Below, in pieces: positions 11,887 to 20,620 of a DNA stretch of 64,000 bases. A program made the translations under genes and the position numbers. The DNA is from Triatoma infestans (Eukaryota; Arthropoda; Insecta; Hemiptera; Reduviidae): NCBI GenBank assembly GCA_011037195.1, contig JAAEAF010000223.1, forward strand, positions 248,001 through 312,000. The letters are read 5' to 3'. The notes below the pieces were generated by a model. That model did no database searches. It had not been told where the DNA came from and was given only the letters and a program-made list of their open reading frames with translations. The stretch's first letter is position 1. The number at the start of each line of letters is the position of its first letter.

Positions 11887-12396
11887 CTAGACAATATTAT
11901 TAATTATAGTGTGAATGGTTAACAGCTTCAAAGAAAATGGTTCTTTAGTTTTATGAAGACGTACAGATGGTATAATACAATTACTTTTAATTATAACATG
12001 AATTTGTTTGCTTTCATACAGATGTAACGCCGAATAACTTCGACTATTTAAAGTGATTGCACCTTTAGATTTAAATATAAACACAAAAACAGTTGAGTTT
12101 TTAACAAAAGATAAACATGGTATGTTATTTACTTGTTTTCTTTTGATACAATTATAATGTTTTAAATTATTTTCTACTAATATATCATTTATAAATGATT
12201 TAGAGTAGAAATTTTTCATATTTACGAAAATATGGTATTCTTTTGTATTTTTTTCTGTAGCAAAACATGCTATATTGCGATTGTCAAATATTTTTAAATT
12301 TTGTTTAACAATTATTAAGGAATAGAAAGATCTGTCTTTGTGTTTAATATTTTTTGTAAATAAAATATATGTAATACAATAAAAATGTGATTAAAT
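11887..12396 (-). CDS. Unassigned Polinton protein (partial?)
   Basis: An open minus-strand frame of about 169 codons runs from the stop near 12397 to the stop at 11887. The first ATG (12219) gives 110 residues. The sequence is rich in Lys, Asn, Ile and Phe, with a hydrophobic patch (STVFVFIFKSKG). I see no catalytic or zinc motif and do not recognise the family. It could be a real accessory gene, or the tail of a gene that lost its start when the polymerase region was deleted. Confidence 0.35.
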
Positions 12397-12419
12397 GTAT
12401 TCCTATGTGTGTGTTATTT

Positions 12420-12655
12420 ATTTATTTTAGAACCTAATTATTAATGAAATAGTAATAACCGCAGCAGTTAGTGGTCTGTGGCGGGGATAGAAGTGACCTT
12501 GGAATAGTAGTTGAAACTGGGTAGTTGAATAGCAAGGCAACCGTCAAATTTTACCTATATGAAACAGTCTATAAGGCAACTCGCCAGCGGTTAAAGTAAA
12601 ACTTGAAAACTAATAATATAAGGTCAAAGAAGAAAAAACAAAAAAATTATTTAAA
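12420..12655. other. Polinton gap
   Basis: No supported gene or RNA. Confidence 0.4.
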
Positions 12656-12658
12656 AAA

Positions 12659-13361
12659 CTATTTTATTCCATGTTTTAGGAACCATGTACAGTTTTTATT
12701 ATGTAAAATATGTAATTTACAAGGACATTCTTTAAGTGTCTTTTCTGAAAGTTGCAGTCCACAATACACACACTGAACACAATTGTTTCTGATCTTGATG
12801 AATCCATTAAAGGCTAGTAATTCCGGACTTAGAGTTGTTTTCCAGCCTTTGAACGTATTCTCCCTAACATCAGAATTGGTAAAATCTACCTTTGAGTAGT
12901 TGGTCAAAAGCCAAGAAACTAATATTTTAGCGAAGTGTAGAGCACAGTTATATTTAGTTTCATTATGATAGTCACATTTGGGAAAGTGATGATGTGGACA
13001 TAATTGTTTTAGGCTAGGACAGCCAAAATGCTGTAGGTTGAATACAGTTTTTTCAATAATATCTCCTAGGAATTTACACTTTTCATCTCCTTTTGCAATC
13101 CATCTCCTTTTGATATTTTTTAGTTTCATTCCTTAAAACATCATCAAATTCAGAATAGTCAGTATCTCCAATTCCCCATCCGATCCCATGAAGATTTCTA
13201 TATACCCATCTATTGGGAGGTGAGTATGGATTTCCATAGGATGGGGGTTTGAATAACCATTGCTTCTCCAGACCAGTCAAGTTAACAATAGCCAACTCCT
13301 TGACGATGAATCCATGCTCGCAGCTTTGATAACCTTGCACATCTATTACTGCAGCGCACAT
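12659..13361 (-). pseudogene. Conserved Polinton-linked protein with C-terminal BIR domain, frameshifted
   Basis: Two overlapping minus-strand frames (13361-13083, then 13129-12659) together form one gene broken by a single frameshift near 13100-13125. The N-terminal frame starts MCAAVIDVQGYQ and has an acidic GDTDYSEFD segment. The second frame has an AKGDEKCKFL segment, a GCPSLKQL block and a C-x2-H cluster (CDYHNETKYNCAL). I think the family of this half recurs in insect mobile elements and may have a nuclease-like fold, but I cannot prove it. The last 75 residues form a BIR (IAP repeat) zinc fold: R-x2-TF-x2-W, LAFNGF, then C-x2-C-x16-H-x6-C exactly. BIR domains bind caspases or IAP antagonists, so an anti-apoptotic role is inferred. 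Confidence 0.7.
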
Positions 13362-13436
13362 ATTGACGAACTACTAGTTACTCTTTATTGTACCTCAATT
13401 TATATATCAACTCATTCCTCCCCCTACCAAAACAAG

Positions 13437-14648
13437 TTACATTCTTCTAACAATACCAGATAAAGGATTATATTCCACGAGGCTGTCATGTAAAATTAAA
13501 GCATATGCAGTGGTATTGGCCTTGAAAGCTTCAGTACATTCCATCTCTAACCTGATGTCAACGGAAGATGATCTAATTGCTTCCGACTGACGGGAACAGT
13601 CAATTACAATAATAGGTGCATAATCTCTAAAGTGATTTTTAGACATGAGAGGTTGGTTTGCTTTTCCATAGTAACTGTGTTGAAAATTTTGATACATGTA
13701 ATACAGAAAACTGAAATAATTTTTAGAAAAATTGACATTTAAATCATCATAAGGATAAATCTCTGAATTTAAATGTAGCTTAACATTAGTAAAGTTATTT
13801 TGATCGAAAATTGTTGGATCTGCTAGTATGTTATCCTTTCTGTTGGTCTGAAATGCTATAATCACATAACGAGGTTTCTCCAAATTTGTCGTGGTCTTCA
13901 ATGTCCACGTATGCTTTGTGGTAGCAGGCAGTGTTGGATACTCGATAAGATCCCATGATCTAAATGCCATGTGTATGGTCTTCCCCTTGTTGATAACATT
14001 CAAAAACTTGAGCTTTTGTTGATCGGGCACTTTTACATATGGAATCCTCCAGTGCACTGATTTAAGTTTAATAGGAGCTTTAACTCCTGCATCTGCACCG
14101 ATTATTGCATCATTATCACTTCTACTTCTGTGCAATATTAATTCATGTTTCCCTTGTAGAATTATTCTGTTATAATCTTCAAAGAAGCCCATAACTGTGT
14201 CCAATGGAATGCAGCAGTCAAAGTTACCATCATCATCAATAAGTTTGATATCTGTATTAGGAGGCATCCAACCAGCTATTTCTAATGCTTTAACTTTATC
14301 ACTGTTAAAAGATACATATCCTTTAAAAGTGCTGACAATTCCTGGATTACGAACATGGTCAACTAAAACTCCATTTAATTGATATTTGATTTCATCAAAG
14401 AGATACATGAAAGCATTCCTCACTAATCTCACATTTATATTTGGTTTAGTTTCATCTTTTTCCACTTGTCCTTGAATGTAGAGAAAACTCTTTGAAGGAA
14501 CTGTGAAAATGTCCTGCTGCTGCACTGAAATAACGATCTCATCCGAATTGTTCAGCGACTGTGTATATGGTTGATGTGTGTGATACTCATAGTTGGTTAT
14601 CCTCTCTTCGAAAGTCACCCCTTCATTTACATTTAGTATTTCTTCCAT
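13437..14648 (-). CDS. Polinton major capsid protein, double jelly-roll
   Basis: A 403-residue intact frame. It matches the Polinton/adintovirus major capsid protein, whose two stacked jelly rolls form pseudo-hexameric capsomers. I recognise it by family-typical segments: TVPSKSFLYIQGQV near residue 50, a RNAFMYLFDEIKYQLNGV strand near 80, the HWRIPYVKVPD stretch near 200, a MAFRSWDLIEYP segment near 228, and PRYVIIAFQTNRKDN near 258. The protein is beta-rich with no membrane segment. Length is usual or slightly short for insect Polintons. It follows the minor capsid gene on the same strand, with a small frame overlapping its start. No stop or shift is seen. Confidence 0.85.
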   Translation of the reverse strand: MEEILNVNEGVTFEERITNYEYHTHQPYTQSLNNSDEIVISVQQQDIFTVPSKSFLYIQGQVEKDETKPNINVRLVRNAFMYLFDEIKYQLNGVLVDHVRNPGIVSTFKGYVSFNSDKVKALEIAGWMPPNTDIKLIDDDGNFDCCIPLDTVMGFFEDYNRIILQGKHELILHRSRSDNDAIIGADAGVKAPIKLKSVHWRIPYVKVPDQQKLKFLNVINKGKTIHMAFRSWDLIEYPTLPATTKHTWTLKTTTNLEKPRYVIIAFQTNRKDNILADPTIFDQNNFTNVKLHLNSEIYPYDDLNVNFSKNYFSFLYYMYQNFQHSYYGKANQPLMSKNHFRDYAPIIVIDCSRQSEAIRSSSVDIRLEMECTEAFKANTTAYALILHDSLVEYNPLSGIVRRM

Positions 14649-14778
14649 GTAGTTTAACTAAAAGTCCTATTTGCTGTAGAAAGTAAACGTTTAGAGGTGT
14701 TAACACTCTACGGGGTAGACGACGAATACTGGTTGGTTTAACACCAGCTGGCTTATATCCTTGAAAATCAATACCCAT
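14623..14778 (-). CDS. Small basic protein between the capsid genes
   Basis: A 51-codon minus-strand frame that opens with ATG (14778-14776), overlaps the stop of the minor capsid gene by 11 nt and runs 26 nt into the major capsid gene. It starts MGIDFQGYKPAGVKPTSIRR and is rich in Arg and Pro. It ends with a hydrophobic segment (LNVYFLQQIGLLVKL). The tight overlaps on both sides fill an otherwise empty gap and suggest a real short gene, maybe a core or cement peptide. Its role is inferred from position only. Confidence 0.45.
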   Translation of the reverse strand: MGIDFQGYKPAGVKPTSIRRLPRRVLTPLNVYFLQQIGLLVKLHGRNTKCK

Positions 14779-15457
14779 TTTTCTTCAAATGTAATCGAAT
14801 AGTAATTACTTCTTCACGAAAGTTCATCAAATTATTGTCTTGGTCTGTAAGAGTTAGTGTAATATTGTCAATTCTCTCGCCAATGACTGGGAAATAAATG
14901 ACTGGCGTAGGTTCATGTACCAGTTTATAACCTGGAGGAACTGTAGGGGAAAACTCATATATTGTGTGTCCAGGTTTACCATTTCTGTATGATCCCGCAG
15001 CTATATTACAGTTTATAGCAATTGTATTTACACCATGAATTTTCACAATTTCATCAGATTTATGAGTAACGTTCGCCTCCAGTATTTTATGATGAGTAAA
15101 TCCCAGCAAAGGACCAATTGAATGTTCTTTGTTGAAATTTACAGGTTGAGTACACTTGAATTCCACTTTTAAAGTGCTAACGTTACCTTTCATTTTAATT
15201 GAATGAGGTGACTGCATATGTCTTTTTAGGTAATCTGCTATAGCTTCAACCTCATAGTTCCCAGTAGGAATACTAATCACTTTGTCACCATAATGAAATT
15301 TATTGTTTACATTTTCAATTATGTTTGGTATCGAGTTATAAGATTGGAAGCTAAGCAAGCCAATGTTATAATCACCTCCATCTAATAAACTAATTGGTGG
15401 AAATATATCAGCGCTAAGGATGCTAGATGTACCTGTTAAGGTAAAAGTGTAAGACAT
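14768..15457 (-). CDS. Polinton minor capsid (penton-like) protein
   Basis: A 229-residue intact frame in the position of the penton/minor capsid gene, directly upstream of the major capsid gene. Typical features are the N-terminal beta-rich MSYTFTLTGTSS and a DGGDYNIGLLSFQSYNSIPN segment. An IPTGNYEVEAIADYLK motif near residue 69 and the PVNFNKEHSIGPLLGF block near 113 are also family-like. The protein is predicted to fold as a single jelly roll and to sit at the fivefold vertices. No break is seen. The 21-bp gap to the protease gene upstream implies one transcription block. Confidence 0.75.
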   Translation of the reverse strand: MSYTFTLTGTSSILSADIFPPISLLDGGDYNIGLLSFQSYNSIPNIIENVNNKFHYGDKVISIPTGNYEVEAIADYLKRHMQSPHSIKMKGNVSTLKVEFKCTQPVNFNKEHSIGPLLGFTHHKILEANVTHKSDEIVKIHGVNTIAINCNIAAGSYRNGKPGHTIYEFSPTVPPGYKLVHEPTPVIYFPVIGERIDNITLTLTDQDNNLMNFREEVITIRLHLKKNGY

Positions 15458-15478
15458 GACTAATGTCTGTTAACTTTG

Positions 15479-15829
15479 TTATGCATTATTATAGAGAAAT
15501 TCTAAACATAAATGTCCACAATAAGGCGTATTCCAATCTTGATACCTCTCACGATTATATATAACTTCACTCTTGTTAAAATAATGTAGCATTTCTAATG
15601 GTGGTCTGAGATTCCCAAATGGATCAAAATATATAACTTGGTTACCTTTCTTAATATATGCCACCCAATGAGTTCCAGGATTGTACGCTGAATCTAAATT
15701 TACAATAGCACATTCATCAGTTTTAGGAAATTTCGGCAATGTATCACGCATATATACACCTCTAAAATGTGGAATATTTTTAGCGTATTTCAATAATTCA
15801 ATGTTTGTGAGCGCTCTGTTAGGAAGTAG
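15479..15829 (-). pseudogene. Adenain-like maturation cysteine protease, start disrupted
   Basis: The catalytic residues of the Ulp1/adenain family are all visible: His in THWVAYI, Asp in IYFDPFG, and Gln and Cys in YQDWNTPYCGHLCLEFL near the C terminus. The enzyme would cleave capsid precursors during virion maturation. The frame continues upstream through LTNIELLKYAKNIPHFRGV directly to the stop of the PLA2 gene with no ATG. An ATG overlapping that stop (ATGA) lies in another frame, so a single-base indel near 15820 probably broke the start. The first in-frame alternative codon is TTG at 15793. Catalytic residues are otherwise intact. Confidence 0.75.
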
Positions 15830-16567
15830 TCATTCGTTTTTTCTTATGTAAAGACCATACCCTTTCTTATACGGTTTAAGATAAAACCCTTTACCAATCT
15901 GTTGCTCTTCTAATTTTCTATTATGTCTTCTATCTTCTTCTAGACGATCCCTCGCAACCTGTGTATCCTTTACTGCCTTTGCTATTGCTGATGCCCCACC
16001 AGCTAAACTTCCTAGTGCAGATAGCCCTGCAAATAAGGGTACTAGAAATGGAAGAATTCCACCAGTTTTTGGTACTGGTAAAACTCTGGGTATTTTTGAT
16101 AGTTTTGACTTTATTAAATAACTCTTTGCCTTCTTTAGAGCTTTCTTTGACGCATCACTGATCGACAAAGGTGAATTTACACGCGCTGCTTTTATAACAT
16201 CTTTAATAGTTTTTACCTTTTTCACCCCACCACCTAATTTTACTTTAGCTTTCATTGTGTTTGTGACAGCCCAAGCTGACGCTTTCTCACCAAAAGAGGA
16301 GTCACGTGCCTTTGTTCTTTGCCAAGCTTTGTCAGCGAGTATAAGATCAGCCTTATGTCTTGATTCTAGATCCTTATGTTGAGAGTATGCAATGTCGTGT
16401 TCCCGACAGGCTTCGTCTAAAGGATTAATACCTCTATCTCCTCGTTTTAATCTTTCTTGTAGCTTAGTTCCAGGACCGCAAAATCTGTACCCAGGTATGT
16501 GCACTTCAAAAGGGAGTTTGTTAATCGCTGAATTTATAAGACCTCTTCCGACTGTTTTCCTTCTCAT
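15830..16567 (-). CDS. PLA2-domain virion protein with hydrophobic C-terminal segment
   Basis: A 245-residue intact frame. Residues 24-66 resemble the parvovirus VP1-type phospholipase A2 domain: a glycine-rich calcium loop (GYRFCGPGT) and the catalytic His-Asp helix (DEACREHDIAYS). This class of enzyme lets virions breach endosomal membranes. A basic linker follows, then a Gly/Ala-rich hydrophobic stretch (residues 169-196, ILPFLVPLFAGLSALG) like the membrane-active core proteins of adenovirus-type particles. The C terminus has GKGFYLKPYKKGYGLYI. It is transcribed divergently from the ATPase gene. Assignment rests on motif and gene order. Confidence 0.8.
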   Translation of the reverse strand: MRRKTVGRGLINSAINKLPFEVHIPGYRFCGPGTKLQERLKRGDRGINPLDEACREHDIAYSQHKDLESRHKADLILADKAWQRTKARDSSFGEKASAWAVTNTMKAKVKLGGGVKKVKTIKDVIKAARVNSPLSISDASKKALKKAKSYLIKSKLSKIPRVLPVPKTGGILPFLVPLFAGLSALGSLAGGASAIAKAVKDTQVARDRLEEDRRHNRKLEEQQIGKGFYLKPYKKGYGLYIRKNE

Positions 16568-16630
16568 TATGATGCCATTAGTGAGACCTGCAACTATATA
16601 TATAGTGTCGCATCCCCTTGATAAATTATT
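16568..16630. promoter_or_regulatory. Divergent promoter of the Polinton
   Basis: The 63-bp gap separates the leftward virion genes from the rightward ATPase block. It contains CAACTATATATATAGTG (near 16590-16606), a TATA-like tract that reads on both strands. Confidence 0.5.
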
Positions 16631-17326
16631 ATGCGTTTAGAGAAGCAAAGTGAAAGTTTGCCTATCTGCAATCTACTGAATAATTCGATAGACGAACATG
16701 TGAAAATAAATCGACATGGTGTACTACTTCCAGATAATATTCGAGCACTTATTTGTGGATCTTCAGGTTCTGGTAAAACCAATCTTATGGCTTGTTTGCT
16801 TTTACAACCAAATGGACTAAAATTCGCACATGTATATCTATGCAGTCAGTCGCTTCAACAAGAGAAATATTTATACTTAGAAGAGATCTTTAAACTAGTT
16901 CCAGAAATAGGATTCCTTACAATTAATACTACTCAACAAATAATCACTCCTGATCTAGCAGAACCAAACTCTGTCATAGTTTTTGATGATATTTCAATGG
17001 ATGAGCAGGAAAATATCAGGAAATATTTCAGTATGGGACGTCACAAGGACATTGACTGCTTTTATCTTTGCCAAAGTTATGCTAGGATCCCAAAACACCT
17101 TATTCGTGACAATGCTAACTTTATCATATTGTTCAAACAGGATGACTTAAATTTAAAACATGTTTACAGTGACCATGTAAGTTCCCACAGTGTATCATTT
17201 GAGAAGTTTAAACAGATGTGTGATATCTGCTGGGAGGAGCCGCATGGATTTATAACTCTGGATAAAACAAGAGATTTTAACAATGGCAGGTTTCGGAAGG
17301 GGTTGGATACATTTATCTATATATAG
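16631..17326 (+). CDS. Genome-packaging ATPase (FtsK/HerA, A32-like)
   Basis: A 231-residue intact frame. Walker A is GSSGSGKT at residues 43-50 and Walker B is VIVFDDI at about 115-121. A downstream FYLCQSYARIPKHLIRDNANFIILF block contains the conserved Gln/Arg sensor region typical of the Polinton and poxvirus A32 packaging ATPases. It would pump the genome into preformed capsids. It opens the rightward gene block and is followed 31 bp later by the next gene. No defect is visible. Confidence 0.9.
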   Translation: MRLEKQSESLPICNLLNNSIDEHVKINRHGVLLPDNIRALICGSSGSGKTNLMACLLLQPNGLKFAHVYLCSQSLQQEKYLYLEEIFKLVPEIGFLTINTTQQIITPDLAEPNSVIVFDDISMDEQENIRKYFSMGRHKDIDCFYLCQSYARIPKHLIRDNANFIILFKQDDLNLKHVYSDHVSSHSVSFEKFKQMCDICWEEPHGFITLDKTRDFNNGRFRKGLDTFIYI

Positions 17327-17357
17327 CTTGGGAGTAGAATAGTTTTCTCATTCCGCT

Positions 17358-18473
17358 ATGGATCCCAACGTTACTAAACAACTTATTGAAACTTCTAAAT
17401 CATTACGCTCTAAATTCAAAAGTATGAAGCGAGGTCTTCAATCATCTCAAGAAGAACTAGAAAGGAGTTTGAAACCCATTACGGAGCCACTGCAAGAGCT
17501 GGTTCAGCGGAAAAAACGGGTCAAACAAGATGCCCCGTTAATGGAAGATTATGTGCCCTTGAAATTGAAAAAAGATGCTTCAACGGACTCATCGATGAAA
17601 GCTTCTACTAAAGAGGATTCAACAGAAACACTAATTAAAGATCTTTCACAATCACCGATTGAAGCGTCTACCCCTATAAAGCATCCTATTCCAGTAAAAC
17701 AAGAAGAAGAAGAGACTTTTGAGGAGGAGATCACTCCTTTAGAGTATATAGCAAAAATTGATAAACAAGAATTAGAGAAAAGTTTAAGAGAAGAAGAAGA
17801 TTTCGGTCCTTTAATGCAACCATATATATTGAAAATGATGACTGGAGACACAGGGGATATGGATGATAGATACGGAATTAGGGTTCTACCATTAGGCGGT
17901 ATGGCCATTGGAAATGCTCAGGTAACCATAGACGGTGGAGACATTAATGTAAACGGCGAGTGGTATGAAGGTACCGAAGGTTTGTTGCAGTTATTATTTC
18001 TAAAACAACCCACCCACTATTCAGAAAATGATCTAGATAATTATAAAGATATTCTAATTAGGAGTGATGCACATAAGCGTCAGTTTAGTGATGAAAAAGG
18101 AATTAGTTCTAGCAGAGGATGGAAATACAAACATATCATCGCTCCTCTTTTTAATCCACCCTCAACATCATTGGAAGAACTTTTACCACAAACTAGGTTT
18201 ACTCCACCAAGTACAGCATCACATAGTCGAACACCCCTCACTCTGATTGCAACAAAACCTACTACTACTAGTAGATATCCGCTAAGACCAAGGCCAACTG
18301 TTGGTAAAGGTATGAGGGAAGGTCAAAGTATTTATGAATACTGGGATGATCCTAACGAACTGGTTGAACGACTTCGGCTGCTATACGCCTCAACTAGTGC
18401 AGGTCATACAGGGCATGAAAATGAAATTCACTCTATAATTGAAGAGCTGAGAGAGGCTGATATTATTTATTAA
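17358..18473 (+). CDS. Polinton PY-type protein (DUF8207-like)
   Basis: A 371-residue intact frame. Residues 1-125 are charged and low in complexity with coiled-coil character (ETSKSLRSKFKSMKRGLQ). The middle region has DDRYGIRVLPLGGMAIGN, then NVNGEWYEGTEGLLQLLFLKQP near 195-215 and a SSSRGWKYKHIIAPLF block near 250, which matches my recollection of the DUF8207 domain seen in insect Polinton proteins. The C-terminal third is Ser/Thr/Pro-rich. The role is unknown; a virion or scaffold role is possible. Confidence 0.65.
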   Translation: MDPNVTKQLIETSKSLRSKFKSMKRGLQSSQEELERSLKPITEPLQELVQRKKRVKQDAPLMEDYVPLKLKKDASTDSSMKASTKEDSTETLIKDLSQSPIEASTPIKHPIPVKQEEEETFEEEITPLEYIAKIDKQELEKSLREEEDFGPLMQPYILKMMTGDTGDMDDRYGIRVLPLGGMAIGNAQVTIDGGDINVNGEWYEGTEGLLQLLFLKQPTHYSENDLDNYKDILIRSDAHKRQFSDEKGISSSRGWKYKHIIAPLFNPPSTSLEELLPQTRFTPPSTASHSRTPLTLIATKPTTTSRYPLRPRPTVGKGMREGQSIYEYWDDPNELVERLRLLYASTSAGHTGHENEIHSIIEELREADIIY

Positions 18474-18528
18474 ACTGGTAAAATTTTGATTAACTGTTCA
18501 GTGTTAACTTAACACAGCGCCAAATAAC

Positions 18529-18978
18529 ATGTCGGTCGACAAATTTGGTAGATCATTACCTGAAATCAAGAAAGTATTTCACGCAAGTGACGATGAAGAT
18601 GGTGATTATATCGACTTTGAAAATAAACGCTTAATCGGGGTGAGTGACGCTTTAAGGGGTTCTGATGCTGTTAATAAGAGATATCTGGAAAAATATGTAA
18701 CTAACTTAAATACTTCTGGTAAAAATGACTTAATTTCTAAAACATACTTGGAAAATTATATAGATCAATTAGATTTACCAACCAAATTATACATTCAAAA
18801 CTATCTGAACGAACATTTTGTATCCAAAAAGTACCTATTAGAAACTTATGATGAGGCTAGAAAATTAGTGACTCAGAAATATGTACAACGCTTATTTGAA
18901 ACAATAATAAATAGACTGAATGCATTCAATCCGAATACTCCTTTAACAGCCTATCAGCTAAAAACAGTTTTTGATTAA
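18529..18978 (+). CDS. Fibre-like repeat protein of the Polinton
   Basis: A 149-residue intact frame. Near residues 27-55 it contains DFENKRLIGVSDALRGSDAV followed by NKRYLEKYV, close to the shaft-type repeats of phage tail fibres (NKRI-x-V...DAVNK-x-Y). Four further KxYL-x-Y units follow (TYLENYIDQL, LYIQNYLNEH, KYLLETYDEA, KYVQRLFETI), roughly every 18-25 residues. This suggests a trimeric coiled fibre, perhaps a host-attachment protein. The function is inferred from repeat form and context only. Confidence 0.5.
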   Translation: MSVDKFGRSLPEIKKVFHASDDEDGDYIDFENKRLIGVSDALRGSDAVNKRYLEKYVTNLNTSGKNDLISKTYLENYIDQLDLPTKLYIQNYLNEHFVSKKYLLETYDEARKLVTQKYVQRLFETIINRLNAFNPNTPLTAYQLKTVFD

Positions 18979-19070
18979 GTAAGTGTTAAGAATAAATATA
19001 ATACTTATATTTTAGAAATAAATATCAGATGCGAAAAAATTCTGTAAAGGATAAGGTGCTATAAGGGGCA

Positions 19071-19993
19071 ATGTCTTCCAAAAAAGCTGTAGTTACGGAA
19101 CTTCATAGACAAGCACGTGTACGCTACCCTCGAAGACGTACACTGCTCAAAGGTATAGATGATTTATGGCAAGCTGATTTAATAGAAATGATACCATATG
19201 CTCGCCAAAATAGTGGTTACAAATACATATTAGCAGTAATTGATTGTTTTTCAAAATATGCCTGGGTAGAACCTGTTAAATCCAAAGGCGCTCAGGATAT
19301 CACTCACGCAATGGACAATATTTTTTATTCAAGTGGTAGAGTGCCCAAAAATATTCAGACAGATAATGGGAAAGAGTTCTACAATGCTTCCTTCAAGAAG
19401 CTCATGAAGAAGCACAACATTAATCACTACAGTACTTACAGCCAGATTAAAAGTTCAATTGTTGAAAGGTTTAATAGAACCTTCAAATCTATGATGTATC
19501 AGTTGTTTAGTCTTAGAGGAAACTACAATTATACAAAACATTTACTGATCTCATAAATACCTACAATAGCAAAGTACACCGTACGATTGGAATGACACCA
19601 TCAGAGGTAAATCCTACCAATGAAGCATCCTTACTAGCTAATGTTTACTCTTCTAATGTAAAACGAAAAGATAAACAACGTTTTGAAGAAGGAGACTATG
19701 TACGTATCTCGAAAAGAAGAACTATATTTACTAGAGGATATACGCCCAACTGGAGTACAGAAATATTTAAAATTAAAAATGTTCGCAACACAATTCCATA
19801 TACTTATTTGTTGGAAGATTTGACAGGACAGCCCATTCAAGGTGCATTTTACACTCAGGAGCTGCAGAAAACTAAATATAAAGATGTATATCTTGTAGAA
19901 AAAATACTGAGACGTAAAAGTAATAAGCTGTATGTAAAGTGGTTAGGTTTCAAGAAACCTTCTTGGATAAATGTAAAAGATTTAGTAGCTTAA
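19071..19993 (+). pseudogene. Polinton integrase with chromodomain, one frameshift
   Basis: A retroviral-type (rve) integrase in two frames: 19071-19556 and 19592-19993. The first frame keeps the whole catalytic triad: Asp36 (WQADLIEM), Asp98 (QTDNGKEF) and Glu132 (SIVERFNRT), with 33 residues between the last two. A one-base shift near 19540-19555 brings a premature stop. The frame downstream resumes at once with the rest of the core (TDLINTYNSKVHRTIGMTP). It ends in a chromodomain-like segment (YLVEKILRRKSNKLYVKWLG), as Polinton integrases usually do. The enzyme inserts the element and makes the 6-bp duplication. The shift probably inactivates this copy. Confidence 0.9.
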
Positions 19994-20089
19994 TAAAGTT
20001 CATATAAAATTGAGTATTTATTTTTATTAACCTCCTTGTTGATACCAGTTCAGGAAAATAAATAAAACAATCTATCTGATATAACAAAT

Positions 20090-20575
20090 TTATTCAGCAG
20101 TTGTTACATTTTTGTTAAAGAAAAAATCATAGTTCAATAATTTTTTTAAATAACTGACTTGTTTATTAACATCTTCAATTACACTAACTAGTTTAAAATA
20201 TTCACTTCTTAATAAATTGATCTTCGGAGGTTGATATTTGAGGAGTTCTTCAAGCCATGATGGTTTCCCCTGGATAACCATAGTTTTATGGGTGAAGTTC
20301 TCAAAGAAAACTGATGAATGCTTCAACTGAATATCGGACATAGAAGATCCGTATTTTTTACCAAAAAAATCATCACATATTTGCTTGCTATCTTGGAGAA
20401 TTGTCCAATCTTCATCATTCAAATAGATAACTGATTTTTTTGTTTTTAATGCTATAAGTGGTTCACCTTCTTCAGAAAGACCTGTCACTAATTGTTTTGA
20501 ATTGCTGGTGTTGAGCGAGAAGCAGGTTGTAAGCTGCAATCCTATACCACTTGCCATCTTGAGATATGATCGCAA
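20090..20575 (-). CDS. Unassigned Polinton protein, 161 residues
   Basis: An intact minus-strand frame, convergent with the integrase. The upstream ATG (20575) and a second ATG at residue 7 (MASGIGLQL) are both possible starts. It holds a KKSVIYLNDEDWTILQDSKQ segment in its middle and a C-terminal helix that may coil (KLVSVIEDVNKQVSYLKKLL). I do not recognise a domain. Placement between the integrase and the terminal repeat suggests an accessory or early role. Confidence 0.5.
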   Translation of the reverse strand: MRSYLKMASGIGLQLTTCFSLNTSNSKQLVTGLSEEGEPLIALKTKKSVIYLNDEDWTILQDSKQICDDFFGKKYGSSMSDIQLKHSSVFFENFTHKTMVIQGKPSWLEELLKYQPPKINLLRSEYFKLVSVIEDVNKQVSYLKKLLNYDFFFNKNVTTAE

Positions 20576-20620
20576 ACTAGGATGTCACACACTACTTCTC
20601 AACTATATTTACTTCCCCCA

